Shown: one piece after another, positions 16,200 through 24,888 of the stretch
Position numbering within the stretch: the first letter of the stretch is position 1
Layout of the letters: each line of letters opens with the position of its first letter
Origin: Pseudescherichia sp032055545
GTDB lineage: Bacteria > Pseudomonadota > Gammaproteobacteria > Enterobacterales > Enterobacteriaceae
Length of the DNA stretch: 64,000 bases
Assembly (NCBI GenBank): GCA_032055545.1
Contig: DAMBQR010000013.1
Coordinates: 9,188 to 73,187, forward strand
Reading direction: 5' to 3'
Notes under the pieces: model-generated
What the model was told of the DNA's origin: nothing
The model's database searches: none
The model's input: the letters and a program-made list of their open reading frames with translations, nothing else
Position numbers and translations under genes: made by a program

Positions 16200-19100
16200 A
16201 TGGACAGTAACACTTCAGGGTTCGCCGCATACTGGCGCAACTCGCTGGCGGATGCGGAGTTCGGCAAGGGGACGTTTGAGCGTAAGGACGTCAGCGGTTT
16301 TACCCAGTGGGAAGATACGCAATCAGCACGGTTAAGCGAGGATATCGTCACCTCACTCTTTGCAGGCGAGCGGGAGGATGTCAAAACGGTAGAGGTCATG
16401 CTGCGGCCCCACGTCTACTTCCGGCTGCTACAGCATGGCAAGGATCGCACCGCGGGCGCACCGGAGGTGATTACTCCGCTAGTGACATCAGCGATGGTGA
16501 ACCGCGAAGGCTTTTTATTCCCCACCCCCGCAACCTCCATTCCCCGCGATCTGCTTGAGCCGCTGCCCAAAGGGTCGTTCTCTATCGGCGAAATCTCCTG
16601 TTACGACCGATACAAAACCACCCATCCCTCGGTCTCTGCCAGCGTCGATGAGTTCGATGCCGACGCTGAAACCGAGGAGGAGCGGGAAACGCGCCATGCT
16701 CGCTACTATCAGACATGGCAGCACTACCTGGAAGATGCAGAGAGGCTGCTGAACGCCGTCGCCGGATCCGCGCTGGTTAACGCCGACCAGTACGAACCGG
16801 CTGGCTATGGCTATCTGGTGAAGAAGACCCAGCCCGGCGGGGCCAGCTTCCATATCCTTGGCCTCTACGATCATCTGCTGGTCAGCAAAAAGGACGTGCC
16901 GCTGTTCGAGCGCTTTGCCTCGCAGGAAAACGTCCCGACCGAGCGGTTGCTGACCCCTGGCGCGAAGTTCAGCGAGCGGCTGGGCCACTCGGGGGACCGG
17001 TTCCCGCTGGCAGAGGCCCAGCGCGATGCGTTGAGTCATTTTCTGGATAGCAGGGATGGCGACATCCTGGCCGTTAATGGGCCTCCCGGCACGGGTAAAA
17101 CCACGCTGCTGCTCTCTATCATCGCCACCCAGTGGGCGAGGGCCGCGCTGGAGCAGGGCGAGCCGCCGGTTATCGTGGCGACCTCCACTAACAACCAGGC
17201 GGTTACCAATATCATCGAGGCCTTCGGAAAGGATTTTACGACCGGATCCGGACCGATGGCGGGACGGTGGCTGCCGGAGGTTAACAGCTTCGGGGCCTAT
17301 TTCCCGTCACGCAGCAGAAGCGCCGAGGCCGCCAAAAAGTATCAAACCGAAGAGTTCTTCAACCGCGTAGAATCCAAAGAGTACATGGAGGATGCGCAGG
17401 CGTTCTATCTCAGCAGAGCCAGAGCCGCTTTCCCCGGTGAAGGATGCGAGACTCCGGAAGCCATTGTTACGCTGCTCCACGGTCGGTTGCAGGCGCAGCT
17501 GAATAAGCTGGAAACGCTTAAGGCCGCATGGCAGACGCTGAGCCAGGACCGAGAGCAGAGAGCAGCGATTGCCGATAACATCGAACAGTATCTCGCCGAT
17601 AAGACGCAGCTGCTCACCGGGCAGGCACATGAGATTGAAACGCTCACCAGTGCCAGAGCGGCCTGGCATGACTACCGTGCTAAAGAGTCGCTGATCTACT
17701 CCCTGTTCTCATGGATCCCGGCCATCCGCAGCAAGCGGTTCTATATGATCAAGCAGCATCTGGAACCTAAGCTGGAGCGGCCGATGGAGGGGAGCGAGTG
17801 GGGCGATATCGAAGGGATAGACAGCTCTATCAAGACGCTGCTCGATGCCGCAGAGAGTGCCCATCGCCAGTATCAGCAGCAAATAGATACAGCTCAACAG
17901 GCCGTACTTAAGGAGAGCAGGGCGGCGCAGACGTGGCGGGAGCATATACGCGAGCTGGGCTATACCGGCGATGACGAACTGAGTTTTGCCCAGGCCGATG
18001 CGCTGGCGGATACGCAGATCCGCTTCCCTGCGTTCCTGCTGACGACCCACTACTGGGAAGGGCGCTGGCTGATGGATATGGCGAAAATTAGCGATCCGGT
18101 AGCGGAGAAGCGCAAGACCGGGGCGGGCACCGTCAAGCCGCGCTGGCAGCGCAGGATGAAGCTGACCCCCTGCGTGGTAATGACCTGCTACATGCTGCCC
18201 GGTCACATGAAGGTATCGGAGCACAAGGGGCAGAAAGGGTGGGAGGCGAACTATCTCTACAACTTTGTGGATCTACTGATCGTCGATGAGGCGGGGCAGG
18301 TATTGCCTGAAGTAGCCGCCGCGTCATTTGCGTTATCGAAGAAGGCGCTGGTGATCGGCGATACCAAGCAGATCGCCCCGATCTGGAGTATTTTGCCAGC
18401 CATCGACGTGGGCAATATGCTGGCGGAGAAGCTGCTGACGGGCGATACCCAGGAGGAGATAACTGAAGCCTATGCGCAGATTGCGGAAACGGGTAAAAGC
18501 GCCGCGTCCGGCAGCGTGATGAGAGTCGCCCAGCTGGCCTCGCGCTATCAGTACGATCCTGAGTTGGAGCGCGGGATGTATCTGTATGAGCACCGCCGCT
18601 GCTTCGACGACATCATCGGCTACTGCAACGCGCTCTGCTATCACGGCAAGCTCCAGCCTAAAAGGGAAGACAAGGCACCCGCGCTGCTTCCTGCCATGGG
18701 CTATCTGCATATCGATGGCAAAGGCGAGCTGGCCAGCAGCGGCAGCCGCTACAATGCCCTGGAGGCTGACACCCTCGCCGCCTGGCTGATAGATAACCGG
18801 GAGCGCATTGAGAGCCACTACGGTAAATCCATCCAGCAGGTGGTGGGGATCGTGACGCCGTTCAGCGCCCAGGTCTCCACCATCAGGCAGGCGCTGGGTA
18901 ACCACGGGCTTTCCACCGGCAGCGGTGAACATACCCTGACCGTCGGGACGGTGCACTCCCTGCAAGGGGCTGAGCGAGCCATCGTGATCTTCTCCCCGGT
19001 CTACTCCAAGCATGAGGACGGTGGGTTTATCGACAGCGACAGCAGCATGCTGAACGTAGCCGTCTCCCGAGCGAAGGATAGCTTCCTGGTCTTTGGCGAT

Positions 19101-19712
19101 ATGGATCTGTTTGAGGTTCAGCCGGCTTCATCCCCGCGTGGGCTGCTCAAGAAGTACCTGTTTGCCGATGAGAACAACGCTCTCTATTTTGCCTACAAGA
19201 AGCGCAAAGATTTAGAGAGCAGAGAGACGCAGGTTTACACCCTGCACGGCGTTGAGCAGCACGATAGCTTCCTCAACCAGACGCTGGAGAAGGCCGAGAA
19301 GCAGATTACGATTGTCTCACCGTGGCTGACCTGGCAGAAGCTGGAGGAGACAGGCTTTTTAGCATCAATGCTACAGGCTCGCGAGCGAGGCATTGATATT
19401 ACTGTGGTGACGGATAAAAGCTACAACACGGCTGATAAGGACTATGAGAAACGGCAGGAGAAGAAGCAGAATCTGACGGCGGCGCTAGAACAGCTGGAAG
19501 CCATTGGCATCGCCACCAGGCTGGTAGATCGCGTGCACAGTAAGATCGTTATCGGTGATGATGGCCTGCTGTGCGTCGGATCGTTTAACTGGTTTAGTGC
19601 GACGCGTGAGGCGAAGTATGAAAAATATGATACCTCAATGGTCTACGACGGCGGTAACCTGAAGCGGGAGATCGAGGCGATTAATAACAGCCTTGCGAGA
19701 CGGCAGGCCTGA
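16200..19712 (+). CDS. SF1 helicase-PLD nuclease fusion, Mokosh type II-like (MkoC)
   Basis: A 1170-residue protein. After a ~280-residue N-terminal region comes a COG1112-type superfamily-1 helicase: Walker A near residues 293-301 (GPPGTGKTT), Walker B with DEAG near 694 (LLIVDEAGQVLPEV), and motifs V/VI in TVHSLQGAERAIVIFSP and LNVAVSRAKD. The C-terminal ~170 residues form a PLD-type nuclease domain with ITIVSPWLTW and VHSKIVIGDDGLLCVGSFNW. Established knowledge: Mokosh type II anti-phage systems are a single protein fusing an RNA-helicase-like SF1 domain to a PLD nuclease, which is this layout. The ATG at 16200 has AGGACAGG upstream; an ATG at 16176 lacks a site. GC content is higher than on its left. 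A generic helicase-PLD defence protein is the alternative. Confidence 0.75.
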   Translation: MDSNTSGFAAYWRNSLADAEFGKGTFERKDVSGFTQWEDTQSARLSEDIVTSLFAGEREDVKTVEVMLRPHVYFRLLQHGKDRTAGAPEVITPLVTSAMVNREGFLFPTPATSIPRDLLEPLPKGSFSIGEISCYDRYKTTHPSVSASVDEFDADAETEEERETRHARYYQTWQHYLEDAERLLNAVAGSALVNADQYEPAGYGYLVKKTQPGGASFHILGLYDHLLVSKKDVPLFERFASQENVPTERLLTPGAKFSERLGHSGDRFPLAEAQRDALSHFLDSRDGDILAVNGPPGTGKTTLLLSIIATQWARAALEQGEPPVIVATSTNNQAVTNIIEAFGKDFTTGSGPMAGRWLPEVNSFGAYFPSRSRSAEAAKKYQTEEFFNRVESKEYMEDAQAFYLSRARAAFPGEGCETPEAIVTLLHGRLQAQLNKLETLKAAWQTLSQDREQRAAIADNIEQYLADKTQLLTGQAHEIETLTSARAAWHDYRAKESLIYSLFSWIPAIRSKRFYMIKQHLEPKLERPMEGSEWGDIEGIDSSIKTLLDAAESAHRQYQQQIDTAQQAVLKESRAAQTWREHIRELGYTGDDELSFAQADALADTQIRFPAFLLTTHYWEGRWLMDMAKISDPVAEKRKTGAGTVKPRWQRRMKLTPCVVMTCYMLPGHMKVSEHKGQKGWEANYLYNFVDLLIVDEAGQVLPEVAAASFALSKKALVIGDTKQIAPIWSILPAIDVGNMLAEKLLTGDTQEEITEAYAQIAETGKSAASGSVMRVAQLASRYQYDPELERGMYLYEHRRCFDDIIGYCNALCYHGKLQPKREDKAPALLPAMGYLHIDGKGELASSGSRYNALEADTLAAWLIDNRERIESHYGKSIQQVVGIVTPFSAQVSTIRQALGNHGLSTGSGEHTLTVGTVHSLQGAERAIVIFSPVYSKHEDGGFIDSDSSMLNVAVSRAKDSFLVFGDMDLFEVQPASSPRGLLKKYLFADENNALYFAYKKRKDLESRETQVYTLHGVEQHDSFLNQTLEKAEKQITIVSPWLTWQKLEETGFLASMLQARERGIDITVVTDKSYNTADKDYEKRQEKKQNLTAALEQLEAIGIATRLVDRVHSKIVIGDDGLLCVGSFNWFSATREAKYEKYDTSMVYDGGNLKREIEAINNSLARRQA

Positions 19713-19722
19713 TCGGCTATTT

Positions 19723-19764
19723 CAAACCACCTTGCTCAAACCTTGCCCTGGGTAAGGTGGTTTG
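19723..19764. terminator. Inverted repeat after the helicase-PLD gene
   Basis: Eleven-base arms CAAACCACCTT and AAGGTGGTTTG separated by 20 bases, starting ten bases after the stop. There is no T-run, so intrinsic termination is uncertain; it may serve both convergent genes. Confidence 0.4.
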
Positions 19765-19773
19765 CACTAATAT

Positions 19774-20361
19774 TTACTGCACATTTTTTATAAGCCAGGC
19801 ATCGTGCAGCCATTTTTCTGTTTTACGATGGCCAGGAAAGTTGATCCAGACAATATCTCTTTCAAAGGTAATTGCTTGTCTGTCACTGCCCACGACGACC
19901 CAGAACCAACGCCCATCAGCGCGATTGCGCATTTTTACTTTCATTCCAGGAATAGTGATATCGATGTTTGTTTCCCCCCGAGTGAGAGTAATGGTTTCGT
20001 TATGGGGCTTTATCCAGTGCAGCTCCATATTATTCAGCAGATCCGGGGCAATTATCGCGAGTAAAAGCTCGGACGCTTTTTTAGCCTCTTCCTGTGAAGG
20101 CAGGTCTGAACAATAAAAAGAAGCATCCATATGGGTGAAACCCTTTATGCACCCCCTATTGCCGATTATGATACTAAAATGTTCTCCTCCTGGCGTAGGC
20201 TTGAGGGTGTTTTCGGGTTGAAAGCGGATAAGTTCTGCTGGCTCTTGATCAACCTCAATTAAACGTCGAGAAACCTCTTTATAGCCTGACGGTATTAGAG
20301 ATTTTACAGCGGCTGATAAAGGCTGTGCTGCTGCCGGTTTTTCTGAAAATGATGTGAACAT
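19774..20361 (-). CDS. Hypothetical protein, 195 aa
   Basis: A soluble, mixed alpha/beta protein with no signal peptide or membrane segment. The second half contains ITLTRGETNIDITIPGMKVK and a Trp-rich strand near residue 151, followed by segments that look like a small beta domain. I do not recognise the family. ATG at 20361 follows AAGGAAA, so it is likely expressed. It lies between the helicase-PLD gene (convergent) and the thiolase operon (same strand), separated from the thiolase by about 50 bases. No function is proposed. Confidence 0.6.
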   Translation of the reverse strand: MFTSFSEKPAAAQPLSAAVKSLIPSGYKEVSRRLIEVDQEPAELIRFQPENTLKPTPGGEHFSIIIGNRGCIKGFTHMDASFYCSDLPSQEEAKKASELLLAIIAPDLLNNMELHWIKPHNETITLTRGETNIDITIPGMKVKMRNRADGRWFWVVVGSDRQAITFERDIVWINFPGHRKTEKWLHDAWLIKNVQ

Positions 20362-20412
20362 ATAATTTCCTTTGATTTCTTATCCATTTCGCCAGGCCTG
20401 AGGTCGTCAGGC

Positions 20413-21618
20413 TTAGAGTCGTTCAATTAAAATAGCGCTACCCTGACCAACGCCGACGCACATTGTACAAAGCGCATATTTCTCGCTGGTGCGCAGCAGC
20501 TGATAAAACGCCGTTGTAATAAGGCGGATCCCGCTGGCTGCCAGAGGGTGGCCGAGGGCAATCGCTCCGCCGTTAGGGTTGACCCAGGGGGCATCATCAG
20601 GTAATCCGAGCTGCCGAAGTACGGCAAGCGACTGGGCGGCAAAGGCTTCGTTAATCTCAATGACGCCTATGTTGTCCAGGGTCAGCCCGGTCTGCTGCAA
20701 AAGCTTTTGTACGGCGGGCACGGGTCCCATGCCCATGATGCGAGGATGTACTCCCGCAGCGGCGGAAGCGATAATTCTCGCCCTCGGGTTCAACCCGTAA
20801 CGTCTTGCCGAAAATTCACTGGCCAGAAGCATAGCGCCAGCGCCGTCGTTGATGCCGGAAGCGTTTCCTGCTGTGACGGTTCCATCATGACTCGTGACAG
20901 GCCTCAGGCTCGCTAGCTTCTCCCGGGTTGTTTCGCGGGGATGCTCATCCTTTCTCAGAACGTTATCAGTGACGCCTTTCACCGGTGGAAGAGATACAGG
21001 CGTAAGTTCGTCTGCAAAATAGCCATATTGATACCCCTGTGCGACTCGTTGTTGGCTACGCAGGGCAAAAGCATCCTGATCGTCACGAGAGACATGATAT
21101 TGAGCGGCCACCGCTTCAGCCGTCTCCGGCATGGTATCCACCCCAAAGCGTTCACGTATTTTGGGATTAATAAACCGCCATCCCATAGTCGTATCTTCTA
21201 TCCGCAGCGAGCGAGAAAATGCAGACTCTGCTTTCCCAATAACGAACGGTGCCCGCGACATATTTTCTACGCCGCCAACCAGGAGAAGATTGGCTTCTCC
21301 AGATTTGATGGCACGAGACGCATAGGTGACTGCATCCAGCCCTGAAGCACATAGCCGGTTTAACGTAAGAGCAGGAGCGCTTTCAGGGAGCCCAGCCAAT
21401 AGCGACGCCATTCTTGCCACATTACGATTGTCTTCACCCGCCTGATTTGCGCAGCCAACTATGATGTCGTCAACTGCTGACCAGTCAACGGTCGGGTTGC
21501 GTTCGACCAGAGCTTTTATGGGTATCGCTGCCAGATCGTCTGTTCGTATCGTTGATAAAGCGCCGCCGTATCTTCCAAAGGGAGTACGTAGAGCATCGCA
21601 TATCAGTGCGTATTCCAT
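20413..21618 (-). CDS. Thiolase (acetyl-CoA acyltransferase, PcaF/PaaJ-like)
   Basis: A 401-residue thiolase with the complete active site: Cys90 in NRLCASGLDAV, NEAFAAQS, the His of GGAIALGHPLAASG, and the second Cys in CVGVGQG. The closest recognised relatives are the 3-oxoadipyl-CoA thiolases PcaF and PaaJ (400-401 aa). The start is ATG at 21618 behind AAGGAGC; an upstream extension lacks a site. No other catechol or phenylacetate genes are near. Instead it is the last gene of an operon with an AfsA-like enzyme, a HAD phosphatase, DUF2165 and an MFS exporter. In that setting it might run in the condensing direction and make a 3-ketoacyl-CoA for the AfsA homologue; this is inference. Confidence 0.85.
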   Translation of the reverse strand: MEYALICDALRTPFGRYGGALSTIRTDDLAAIPIKALVERNPTVDWSAVDDIIVGCANQAGEDNRNVARMASLLAGLPESAPALTLNRLCASGLDAVTYASRAIKSGEANLLLVGGVENMSRAPFVIGKAESAFSRSLRIEDTTMGWRFINPKIRERFGVDTMPETAEAVAAQYHVSRDDQDAFALRSQQRVAQGYQYGYFADELTPVSLPPVKGVTDNVLRKDEHPRETTREKLASLRPVTSHDGTVTAGNASGINDGAGAMLLASEFSARRYGLNPRARIIASAAAGVHPRIMGMGPVPAVQKLLQQTGLTLDNIGVIEINEAFAAQSLAVLRQLGLPDDAPWVNPNGGAIALGHPLAASGIRLITTAFYQLLRTSEKYALCTMCVGVGQGSAILIERL

Positions 21619-21631
21619 TTCTGCTCCTTGT

Positions 21632-22132
21632 TTACCGGGATTTATCTGTAAAATCGGGTAGGCCAATGAAAATAAATAGAACAATAGTCATAAGCAGCAT
21701 ATTCATATGCACTCCTGTGAACGCCCCTTGTTTTATCCAGTAGCCAAACCATGTCCCGCCGCAAAGAAAGCCAAACCAGTGAATCGAAAAGAGTGTCAGT
21801 GCAACATTGGTCATTCTTATTGCTGAGCGCTCAGTAATTTTACCTGCTAATACCCTAAGGAATGCATAGGCAGAAATCCAAAAGGCTATAACAATAATAA
21901 GTTGATAGGTCACAATGCACTTTAACAGTAGGGCGCCGTATCCGGCAGGCCATGCCCGCCATCGTAAGCCGAGTCCTAAAAGTGGCTCGTTTTTAAGTAA
22001 TGACATAGTGACAGTGTTCTCGATATTAGAGATATTAGTTCCCGCATCAAAAATGTTATTAAATACAATTGAGCTCATCCAGAACGCCATGCCTGCCATA
22101 ATGACTAATTTAGCCAGTATTCTTGATCTCAT
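21632..22132 (-). CDS. DUF2165 family membrane protein
   Basis: A 166-residue protein with about four membrane helices and the DUF2165 pattern: a loop starting NNIFDAGTN after the first helix, a central Trp-rich RWRAWP segment, and a conserved GGTWFGYW before the last helix. The start is taken as ATG at 22132, behind GGTGGA; a GTG three codons upstream is possible. It sits 22 bases after the HAD gene and 13 before the thiolase, inside the five-gene operon. The biochemical role of DUF2165 is unknown. Confidence 0.75.
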   Translation of the reverse strand: MRSRILAKLVIMAGMAFWMSSIVFNNIFDAGTNISNIENTVTMSLLKNEPLLGLGLRWRAWPAGYGALLLKCIVTYQLIIVIAFWISAYAFLRVLAGKITERSAIRMTNVALTLFSIHWFGFLCGGTWFGYWIKQGAFTGVHMNMLLMTIVLFIFIGLPDFTDKSR

Positions 22133-22154
22133 TGTTTCCACCGTAGTAACAGAG

Positions 22155-22814
22155 TTAGGGGTAAATCACAGGCCACCCGCGTTGTCGTGCAATGGATATA
22201 AGCCTGCTATCGCTGGTTGCTACGACGTGAGGGTGGCCCATAATTTCTAAAAAAGCTAAATCTGAAAGATGATCGCCAAAAGCAGCGCAGTTAATTGGGT
22301 CTGCGTTACGCTGGTGTAAAAACGTCAATACTGCGTGCCGCTTCCCTTGCCCAATCATGGGTTCACCTTCGATCTCACCGGTATAGTTGCCTGCAGCATC
22401 GCAAATCAATCGTGTAGCCAGGCAATATGCAACATGTAGATGTTTGGCCAAGGGTTGAATAAAATCTAATGCTGAGCCTGATACAAATACAGGTTCAAAG
22501 CCATTTCTTCTGCACTTATCAAATTCAACCATGACATTTTCTATTATGTATGCGTTTTTGCTAACCAATCTCCTTGTAATATGTTTTTTAGCCAGGGCCT
22601 GAACCGCAAGTTGCGGCAGTCCATGCAGTTCTTTGTAGAAGGCTCTATTGACAACATCGCGTTCAACTCCGCTACTCCTCAAAATTTGCAGTCTTTTTCT
22701 TATGGCTGCTGAATTAATATTGGGAAAGTGATGGCTAATCGCTTCAAGAACAGAGAACATACTTTTTTCATTAATGATGGTCTCATCTACATCAAAAAAT
22801 GCGTATCTATTCAT
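22155..22814 (-). CDS. HAD-superfamily phosphatase (SerB-like, IB type)
   Basis: A 219-residue HAD hydrolase: nucleophile motif FFDVDETI with D8 and D10, motif II VFVSGSALDF, Lys in QGKRH, and the metal-binding Asp pair in FGDHLSDLAFLE. The fold resembles the IB-type phosphoserine phosphatase family. ATG at 22814 lies seven bases after the stop of the AfsA-like gene, so the two are tightly coupled. In A-factor biosynthesis AfsA makes a phosphorylated butenolide that must be dephosphorylated, so a phosphatase here fits the pathway. The true substrate is not shown by sequence. Confidence 0.85.
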   Translation of the reverse strand: MNRYAFFDVDETIINEKSMFSVLEAISHHFPNINSAAIRKRLQILRSSGVERDVVNRAFYKELHGLPQLAVQALAKKHITRRLVSKNAYIIENVMVEFDKCRRNGFEPVFVSGSALDFIQPLAKHLHVAYCLATRLICDAAGNYTGEIEGEPMIGQGKRHAVLTFLHQRNADPINCAAFGDHLSDLAFLEIMGHPHVVATSDSRLISIARQRGWPVIYP

Positions 22815-22821
22815 CGCTGCC

Positions 22822-23529
22822 CTATATCGCTGCCGTTTTAAAAAGTCGTTGGCAGGCAGAAGTAGCTTTATGGTTTTCAATGGATGCTATTTTTTCGCTG
22901 CTATAGTATGTATGTTTCATCTCCATGGAAAAGACAACTCTGTCGGCTTGAATGACTTCAACGTCTGCGCAGAACGTTATGCTCTCACGCTGCTCGTCCT
23001 TAACCGCTGACTGTCTTCTATAGCGAACCTTTGCCGGTAGTGGAAAAACAAAAGAGAGAAAGTTACAGTTCATTTGATTTATTGCGCCATAACGCTCTTT
23101 GGCAAAGTCATGGTGTGAAAAGTAGTCCATGGCAACGGCAATGAACATCTGCCTGCATGCCTCTATTAGAATCATTCCCTGAACATGCAGGCCAGTAAGA
23201 TGATCAAGAACAAGTTCGGCATCATCGTCAAGTATCAACTGTGACTCGTAAGTATTCTCATTGATTTTAAAAGGCGTTGATATAAGACAGTTTTCAGGCC
23301 TGCTTTTATGAGTGATATGGCAGGGGGCAGGGTGGTTGTAATAAAGTAGATTAATATTATTATTTACGGCTATTTTTTGTAACGCATCCAGCTCTTTTCT
23401 CGATAATCCAAGCCCCGTAAACATCAACGTGCCGCGAAATCGATGAGGATTGCGTATAAAATCCGTAAAGGAGACATTGTCGGTTTTTTGGTAAAATGCG
23501 CTGAATTTATCACCAATAATAACTTTCAT
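22822..23529 (-). CDS. AfsA-like hotdog-fold enzyme (putative butenolide/gamma-butyrolactone synthase)
   Basis: A 235-residue protein carrying the AfsA signature at residues 108-127 (LDHLTGLHVQGMILIEACRQ), which matches the H-x(3)-GQHVxGMxLxEAxRQ core of the A-factor synthase family. A weaker hotdog half follows. AfsA of Streptomyces joins a beta-ketoacyl thioester to dihydroxyacetone phosphate, giving a phosphorylated butenolide, the precursor of gamma-butyrolactone signals. This protein is shorter than AfsA (about 300 aa). ATG at 23529 has GGAGG upstream. It lies between an MFS exporter and a HAD phosphatase, with a divergent TetR regulator; that set of neighbours supports a signalling-molecule role. 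AfsA homologues are rare in Enterobacteriaceae as far as I know. Confidence 0.85.
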   Translation of the reverse strand: MKVIIGDKFSAFYQKTDNVSFTDFIRNPHRFRGTLMFTGLGLSRKELDALQKIAVNNNINLLYYNHPAPCHITHKSRPENCLISTPFKINENTYESQLILDDDAELVLDHLTGLHVQGMILIEACRQMFIAVAMDYFSHHDFAKERYGAINQMNCNFLSFVFPLPAKVRYRRQSAVKDEQRESITFCADVEVIQADRVVFSMEMKHTYYSSEKIASIENHKATSACQRLFKTAAI

Positions 23530-23578
23530 AGCGAACCTCCATGCATGGTAAGAGTTTTTGTTATGGCATCCTTTAGCT

Positions 23579-24772
23579 CTAGGCAAGCCTGTCATTTTTG
23601 ATAAAGAGCGTCAGAGCCGAAGGGATACCGGCAATGACGGCGAGAATAATCAGCGCGATGGCATAGCTATAGAACATCAATAAGTGCGCAAGCAGAGGCC
23701 CAAGACTGGCTCCTGCAAAAAGGATAAAGGTATAAAGAGAAATTGCCGTTCCTCTGTATTTTGACTCGGCCATATCCCCAATGGCACCCACTAATGACGG
23801 GACGCTAAATGCTCTGCCACCGATGAAAACAATGCTGGTGTATAAGAGTTGCCACTCGTTGCCGTACAGAACCGCCAGACAGGAGAGAATGAGACCCGCA
23901 GAGGCAATGAGAAAGCTCCACCTTACCAGCGCTATTGCGCCAATTTTTGTGATAATCTGCGGGGCCAGTAATGAAAGAAACATAGCTGGCAGCGCAATGA
24001 GCCGGGTTGTTAAGGGATCGATATGGGCAAGAGCGAACCGCGCACCATAGTTTGCATCGAGAAGAATGTAGAATGCGACTAACGCTGACAGTGTGCAGAG
24101 GGTACTAATGTAGAGCCATTTCAGCCGCCTTTCGGTCAGTAACAGGGGGATGTTTTTATATATTTCCGCAAGTGTTTTTATCCGGGACTGTTTTTGCCCA
24201 TCGCTATTCTCTACAGCATAATATATTAATAGCAGAGAGATTATGTACCCTGGGATGACGCTAAACTCAATAACGCCGAACCCGACGTCCTGTAATTTTA
24301 TTGCATACAGCTGAGCAACAATACTGGCGGTAAGAAATCCCAGCGACATAAAAGATATTGCTCGCGTTTTTGCGGGTGCACTCAACTTCTCGTTCAGGTA
24401 GGCAAGAATAATCGGCGGGTAAGACGAAGCGGTAATTCCCTGGAGGGCACGAAATAGCAGAAGTTCACCAAAGTGTCTGGATAAACCTACCAGTACGGTA
24501 AAGAGGATAAACAGAACAAAGCCGACAAGCATAATACGTCTGCGGCCGAACCGATCTGATAGAGGGCCGGATAACAGGAACCCTGCCGAATAGCCGATAC
24601 TGAAAGCGCTACTGACCCAGCCAGCAAGGCTTGTAGTGCTGTTGAAATGCTGGCTAATTTCTGAAAAAATCGGAATAGGAAGGTAGATTTGACCGACAAC
24701 GGTCAAGCCTGTGAGCGCAAAGAGTATGCTTAAAAGCAACGGATGTTGATGTAATCTCTGCCCGGTAATCAT
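23579..24772 (-). CDS. MFS transporter, first gene of the AfsA operon
   Basis: A 397-residue protein with about twelve membrane helices and the MFS motif A between helices 2 and 3 (GPLSDRFGRRRIM). The opening hydrophobic pattern and the short N-terminus fit a drug:proton-antiporter-type exporter. ATG at 24772 follows AAGGAGA. It is the promoter-proximal gene of the operon, directly downstream of a TetR-type operator, so it should be induced when the divergent TetR regulator binds ligand. Export of the product of the AfsA/HAD pathway is the most economical role; resistance to an outside compound is the alternative. Confidence 0.85.
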   Translation of the reverse strand: MITGQRLHQHPLLLSILFALTGLTVVGQIYLPIPIFSEISQHFNSTTSLAGWVSSAFSIGYSAGFLLSGPLSDRFGRRRIMLVGFVLFILFTVLVGLSRHFGELLLFRALQGITASSYPPIILAYLNEKLSAPAKTRAISFMSLGFLTASIVAQLYAIKLQDVGFGVIEFSVIPGYIISLLLIYYAVENSDGQKQSRIKTLAEIYKNIPLLLTERRLKWLYISTLCTLSALVAFYILLDANYGARFALAHIDPLTTRLIALPAMFLSLLAPQIITKIGAIALVRWSFLIASAGLILSCLAVLYGNEWQLLYTSIVFIGGRAFSVPSLVGAIGDMAESKYRGTAISLYTFILFAGASLGPLLAHLLMFYSYAIALIILAVIAGIPSALTLFIKNDRLA

Positions 24773-24785
24773 CGCTTGTTCTCCT

Positions 24786-24813
24786 TATCGATACGGTCCG
24801 TATCGTATCGATA
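24786..24813. promoter_or_regulatory. TetR-type operator of the AfsA operon
   Basis: A perfect 17-bp palindrome CGATACGG-T-CCGTATCG at 24789-24805, flanked by two TATCGATA palindromes (24786-24793 overlapping its left arm, and 24806-24813). It lies between the divergent MFS and tetR genes, just downstream of the MFS promoter, where a bound repressor would block transcription. Confidence 0.8.
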
Positions 24814-24821
24814 GAGGGCAA

Positions 24822-24848
24822 ATTATACGCGAATTTTAGTTATGTCAA
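24822..24848 (-). promoter_or_regulatory. Sigma-70 promoter of the AfsA operon
   Basis: On the minus strand TTGACA (24843-24848) and TATAAT (24822-24827) both match consensus perfectly, with a short 15-bp spacer. The start site should fall near 24815, immediately before the operator. Confidence 0.65.
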
Positions 24849-24888
24849 GTTGAGTAAGCTTTTTTTTATCGTAGAGTCTGGAGGTTTA

